A stretch of 32,360 nucleotides of DNA from the NCBI GenBank assembly GCA_046590205.1, contig JBKJTT010000053.1:1-32360 (forward strand), given 5' to 3'. This stretch comes from DATDEW01 sp046590205. Lineage in GTDB: Bacteria > Bacteroidota > Ignavibacteria > Palsa-1295. A program made the translations under genes and the position numbers. Of this stretch, positions 30,417 to 32,360 are shown piece after piece. The notes beneath the pieces are model-generated. The model was not told the DNA's origin, searched no databases, and saw only the letters and a list, made by a program, of their open reading frames with translations. The first letter of the stretch is position 1. Every line of letters begins with the position of its first letter.

Positions 30417-31736
30417 ATGGACGAAAAGAGACCTCGGCAGAAGCGTGCAATTCAAGGTAGTGAGGGCGGTGAGCCGCCGATCCCGCATTGCTCATTCTGT
30501 TTGCGAAGCGCGAATGAAGTTACGACGCTCATCAGTGCGCCGTATGGCGATGCGTTCATCTGCGATATTTGCACGGCAAATAATGTGGACTTGCTACGTG
30601 CACATCTTCCGCAATACGCTACAAAAGCCGGTGCGCGTCATGCAAAACTCACGAGCTTTACGCCGCGAGCGATAAAGAAATCGCTTGATGAGTATGTTAT
30701 CGGTCAGGAGAAAGCGAAGAAGATACTTTCTGTTGCAGTCTATAATCACTTCAAGCGCATTGATGCCGAAGTGCTTATCGGCGTTGAAGGTTTTGAAGAT
30801 ACGGAGATAGAAAAATCGAACATCCTGATGCTTGGCCCCACGGGTACAGGCAAAACGCTCCTTGCACGTACACTTGCGAAGATCGTTGATGTGCCGTTCG
30901 CAATTGCTGATTCAACAACGCTCACAGAAGCGGGATATGTTGGCGATGATGTGGAGTCAATTCTTTCCGCACTTTTACAAGCAGCCGATTATGACGTAGC
31001 TCGCGCCGAGCGTGGGATTGTCTATCTCGATGAAGTTGATAAACTTTCGCGCCGTTCTGATTCTGCATCTATCACACGCGACGTATCAGGCGAAGGCGTT
31101 CAGCAAGGACTTTTGAAGTTGCTTGAAGGTACTATCGCTGGCGTGCCCCCAAAAGGCGGACGTAAACATCCCGAGCAGCCGCTTGTCTATATTAACACCA
31201 AACACATTCTTTTCATAGCCGGTGGCGCGTTCGAGGGACTTGATAAGATCATCATGCGCCGCTTGCATCAGAACCCAATGGGATTTGGCGCAAAGATAGC
31301 AAAGAAGAAAGCGTCAGAACATCTCGATCTTTATACACACGTTCAGCAGGAAGACCTCCTGAAGTTTGGCTTTATCCCCGAGCTTATCGGTCGTATTCCC
31401 GTCATCGCACCGCTCGAAGGACTATCCGACGAAATGATGATGCGCATCCTCACCGAGCCGCGCAACGCACTCGTTAAGCAGTACCGCAAACTCTTCGCGA
31501 TGGAAGGCGTCGAGCTGACATTCGAGAAAGAAGCACTTGAAGTTATCATTCGCAAAGCAGTCGAGCGTGGCACAGGCGCGAGAGCGCTTCGCGGTATCAT
31601 CGAAGAGATGCTCACCGACCTGATGTTCATTCTGCCTGATGATAGCACCGTTGAGGAAGTCATCATCGATAAAGCATTCGCCGAAGGCAAACGCGAACAC
31701 ATCACACTCCGCAGAGGCGAGAAGAAAGCAGCGTAA
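30417..31736 (+). CDS. clpX: ATP-dependent Clp protease ATP-binding subunit ClpX
   Basis: Hallmarks are an N-terminal zinc-binding domain with Cys25, Cys28, Cys49 and Cys52, Walker A GPTGTGKT at 140-147, Walker B IVYLDEVDKL at 201-210, pore-loop YVGDDVE at 174-180 and the sensor-2 GTGARALRGI. The ClpP-docking loop reads MGF (288-290) instead of the usual IGF, a mild change. The hexamer unfolds tagged substrates for ClpP; no clpP is in the window. Length (439) is slightly above the family average because of a charged N-terminal extension (MDEKRPRQKRAI). It is divergent from the toxin-antitoxin pair. Confidence 0.96.
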   Translation: MDEKRPRQKRAIQGSEGGEPPIPHCSFCLRSANEVTTLISAPYGDAFICDICTANNVDLLRAHLPQYATKAGARHAKLTSFTPRAIKKSLDEYVIGQEKAKKILSVAVYNHFKRIDAEVLIGVEGFEDTEIEKSNILMLGPTGTGKTLLARTLAKIVDVPFAIADSTTLTEAGYVGDDVESILSALLQAADYDVARAERGIVYLDEVDKLSRRSDSASITRDVSGEGVQQGLLKLLEGTIAGVPPKGGRKHPEQPLVYINTKHILFIAGGAFEGLDKIIMRRLHQNPMGFGAKIAKKKASEHLDLYTHVQQEDLLKFGFIPELIGRIPVIAPLEGLSDEMMMRILTEPRNALVKQYRKLFAMEGVELTFEKEALEVIIRKAVERGTGARALRGIIEEMLTDLMFILPDDSTVEEVIIDKAFAEGKREHITLRRGEKKAA

Positions 31737-31739
31737 GGG

Positions 31740-32360
31740 ATGTATAAACTATTTCTCTTCATCTTTCTTTCGCTCGCGCTGACAAGCTGCTTTGATATAC
31801 TTGAGCATATCGTCGTGAAGCCCGACGGGTCTGCAGAGCTGCGCATGACGATCACACTCGATTCCGGATTTATTCGTATGACGTCAATGGCTGATTTTGA
31901 TGATACGGTGCGCTCGCTTGCTTCGCTTGGTGATACTGTCGTAAGTCAATTTAAGGATGCGAAGATGCGGTTTGTCTGGTTGGAAGGGTATAAAGATTTT
32001 GTGGTAACGTCCTCATTCACCGGTGACAGCACACTTATTGTAAACACAGTTATCGGGATGGATGACGTAATGCGTCTTCCGAAATTCCACAGTGCATTTT
32101 GGGACATTGAGAACAAAACAAAAACGAACGACCCCACCACATTCCCGATGGTGCTTGATGTCCGTAAGCATAAAAAGAGCGGATATGACTTTTTTTTTTC
32201 CCCCCGACCGGAGCTCACCAATAAAAAGCAGAAGATCAACAAGCCAGACACTGCGAATGTCAGTTCGATTAGCGGCAGAATATTTGAGCTACGCATCAGC
32301 GCGCCAAGCGTAACTTCCAAAGCGAACAACACCGACACTGCCACAGCATCGTGGAAGCTG
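31740..32360 (+). CDS. Lipoprotein, 3' end outside window
   Basis: The ATG at 31740, three bases after the clpX stop, opens MYKLFLFIFLSLALTSC, a lipoprotein signal with lipobox LTSC (Cys17). The frame stays open for 207 codons to the window edge. Mature residues resemble the lipoprotein at 25492-26271 at their N-terminus. A T10C6 homopolymer junction lies in the coding sequence at 32190-32205 and would frameshift the protein if it slips. No function can be assigned. Confidence 0.75.
   Translation, partial: MYKLFLFIFLSLALTSCFDILEHIVVKPDGSAELRMTITLDSGFIRMTSMADFDDTVRSLASLGDTVVSQFKDAKMRFVWLEGYKDFVVTSSFTGDSTLIVNTVIGMDDVMRLPKFHSAFWDIENKTKTNDPTTFPMVLDVRKHKKSGYDFFFSPRPELTNKKQKINKPDTANVSSISGRIFELRISAPSVTSKANNTDTATASWKL

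Noticed and set aside
1..32360. CRISPR arrays, tRNA genes, insertion-sequence transposases, integrases
   Set aside because: No regularly spaced direct repeats, no complete T-arm plus acceptor arrangement (GGTTCAAATC at 16058 lies in a coding region) and no transposase or integrase motif were seen.

Overview
The window looks chromosomal and comes from a Gram-negative bacterium of the Bacteroidota/Chlorobiota (FCB) group. Three exported proteins end in a type IX secretion (Por) sorting domain. Several genes are preceded by a Bacteroidota-type -7 element (TAnnTTTG), some of them so close to the start codon that the mRNA would be nearly leaderless. YbeY carries the Bacteroidota-like variant of its metal motif. 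I cannot name a genus; a Kapabacteria/Ignavibacteria-like lineage is a guess.

Layout. 1-3807: three exported proteins (a Cys-rich one and two beta-propeller-type T9SS cargo proteins). 3852-5189: gatA. 5190-6827: an AT-rich accessory island with repeat-family hairpins, a micro-ORF, a HEPN/AbiU2-like protein and a third tail remnant; all three carry an IDRLVYELYGL-type C-terminal peptide. A near-perfect 24-bp inverted repeat bounds the island. 6828-7903 (minus): NUDIX hydrolase and CopD-like membrane protein. 8027-9667: delta-60-repeat T9SS protein. 9739-11457: a B12 acyl-CoA mutase catalytic subunit with an isobutyryl-CoA-mutase-like Gln in the active site. 11512-15581: UbiA-family DPPR-synthase-like enzyme followed by two GT-C-type membrane proteins, an apparent lipid-linked sugar operon. 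15571-18134 (minus): RNase E/G and an anchored hypothetical protein. 18135-19035: poorly explained stretch plus the SRP RNA. 19036-21458: DUF4412 protein, MFS exporter, ispF. 21594-25460: hypothetical gene, ybeY, smg-like gene and topA. 25492-28687: lipoprotein, M3-type peptidase, DinB-like protein. 28688-30303 (minus): YdeI-like, TfoX-like, then a VapBC-type toxin-antitoxin pair. 30417-32360: clpX and a lipoprotein cut by the window end.

Most of the window is housekeeping (translation, RNA decay, topology, isoprenoids, proteolysis) interleaved with fast-evolving surface proteins. The most unusual part is the 5190-6500 island. There, a peptide that I know as the C-terminal tail of large type IIG restriction-modification enzymes occurs three times in 1 kb, once fused to a probable HEPN RNase-like protein. 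The second most interesting point is the acyl-CoA mutase: it would normally be labelled methylmalonyl-CoA mutase, but its substrate-selecting residues argue against that substrate.
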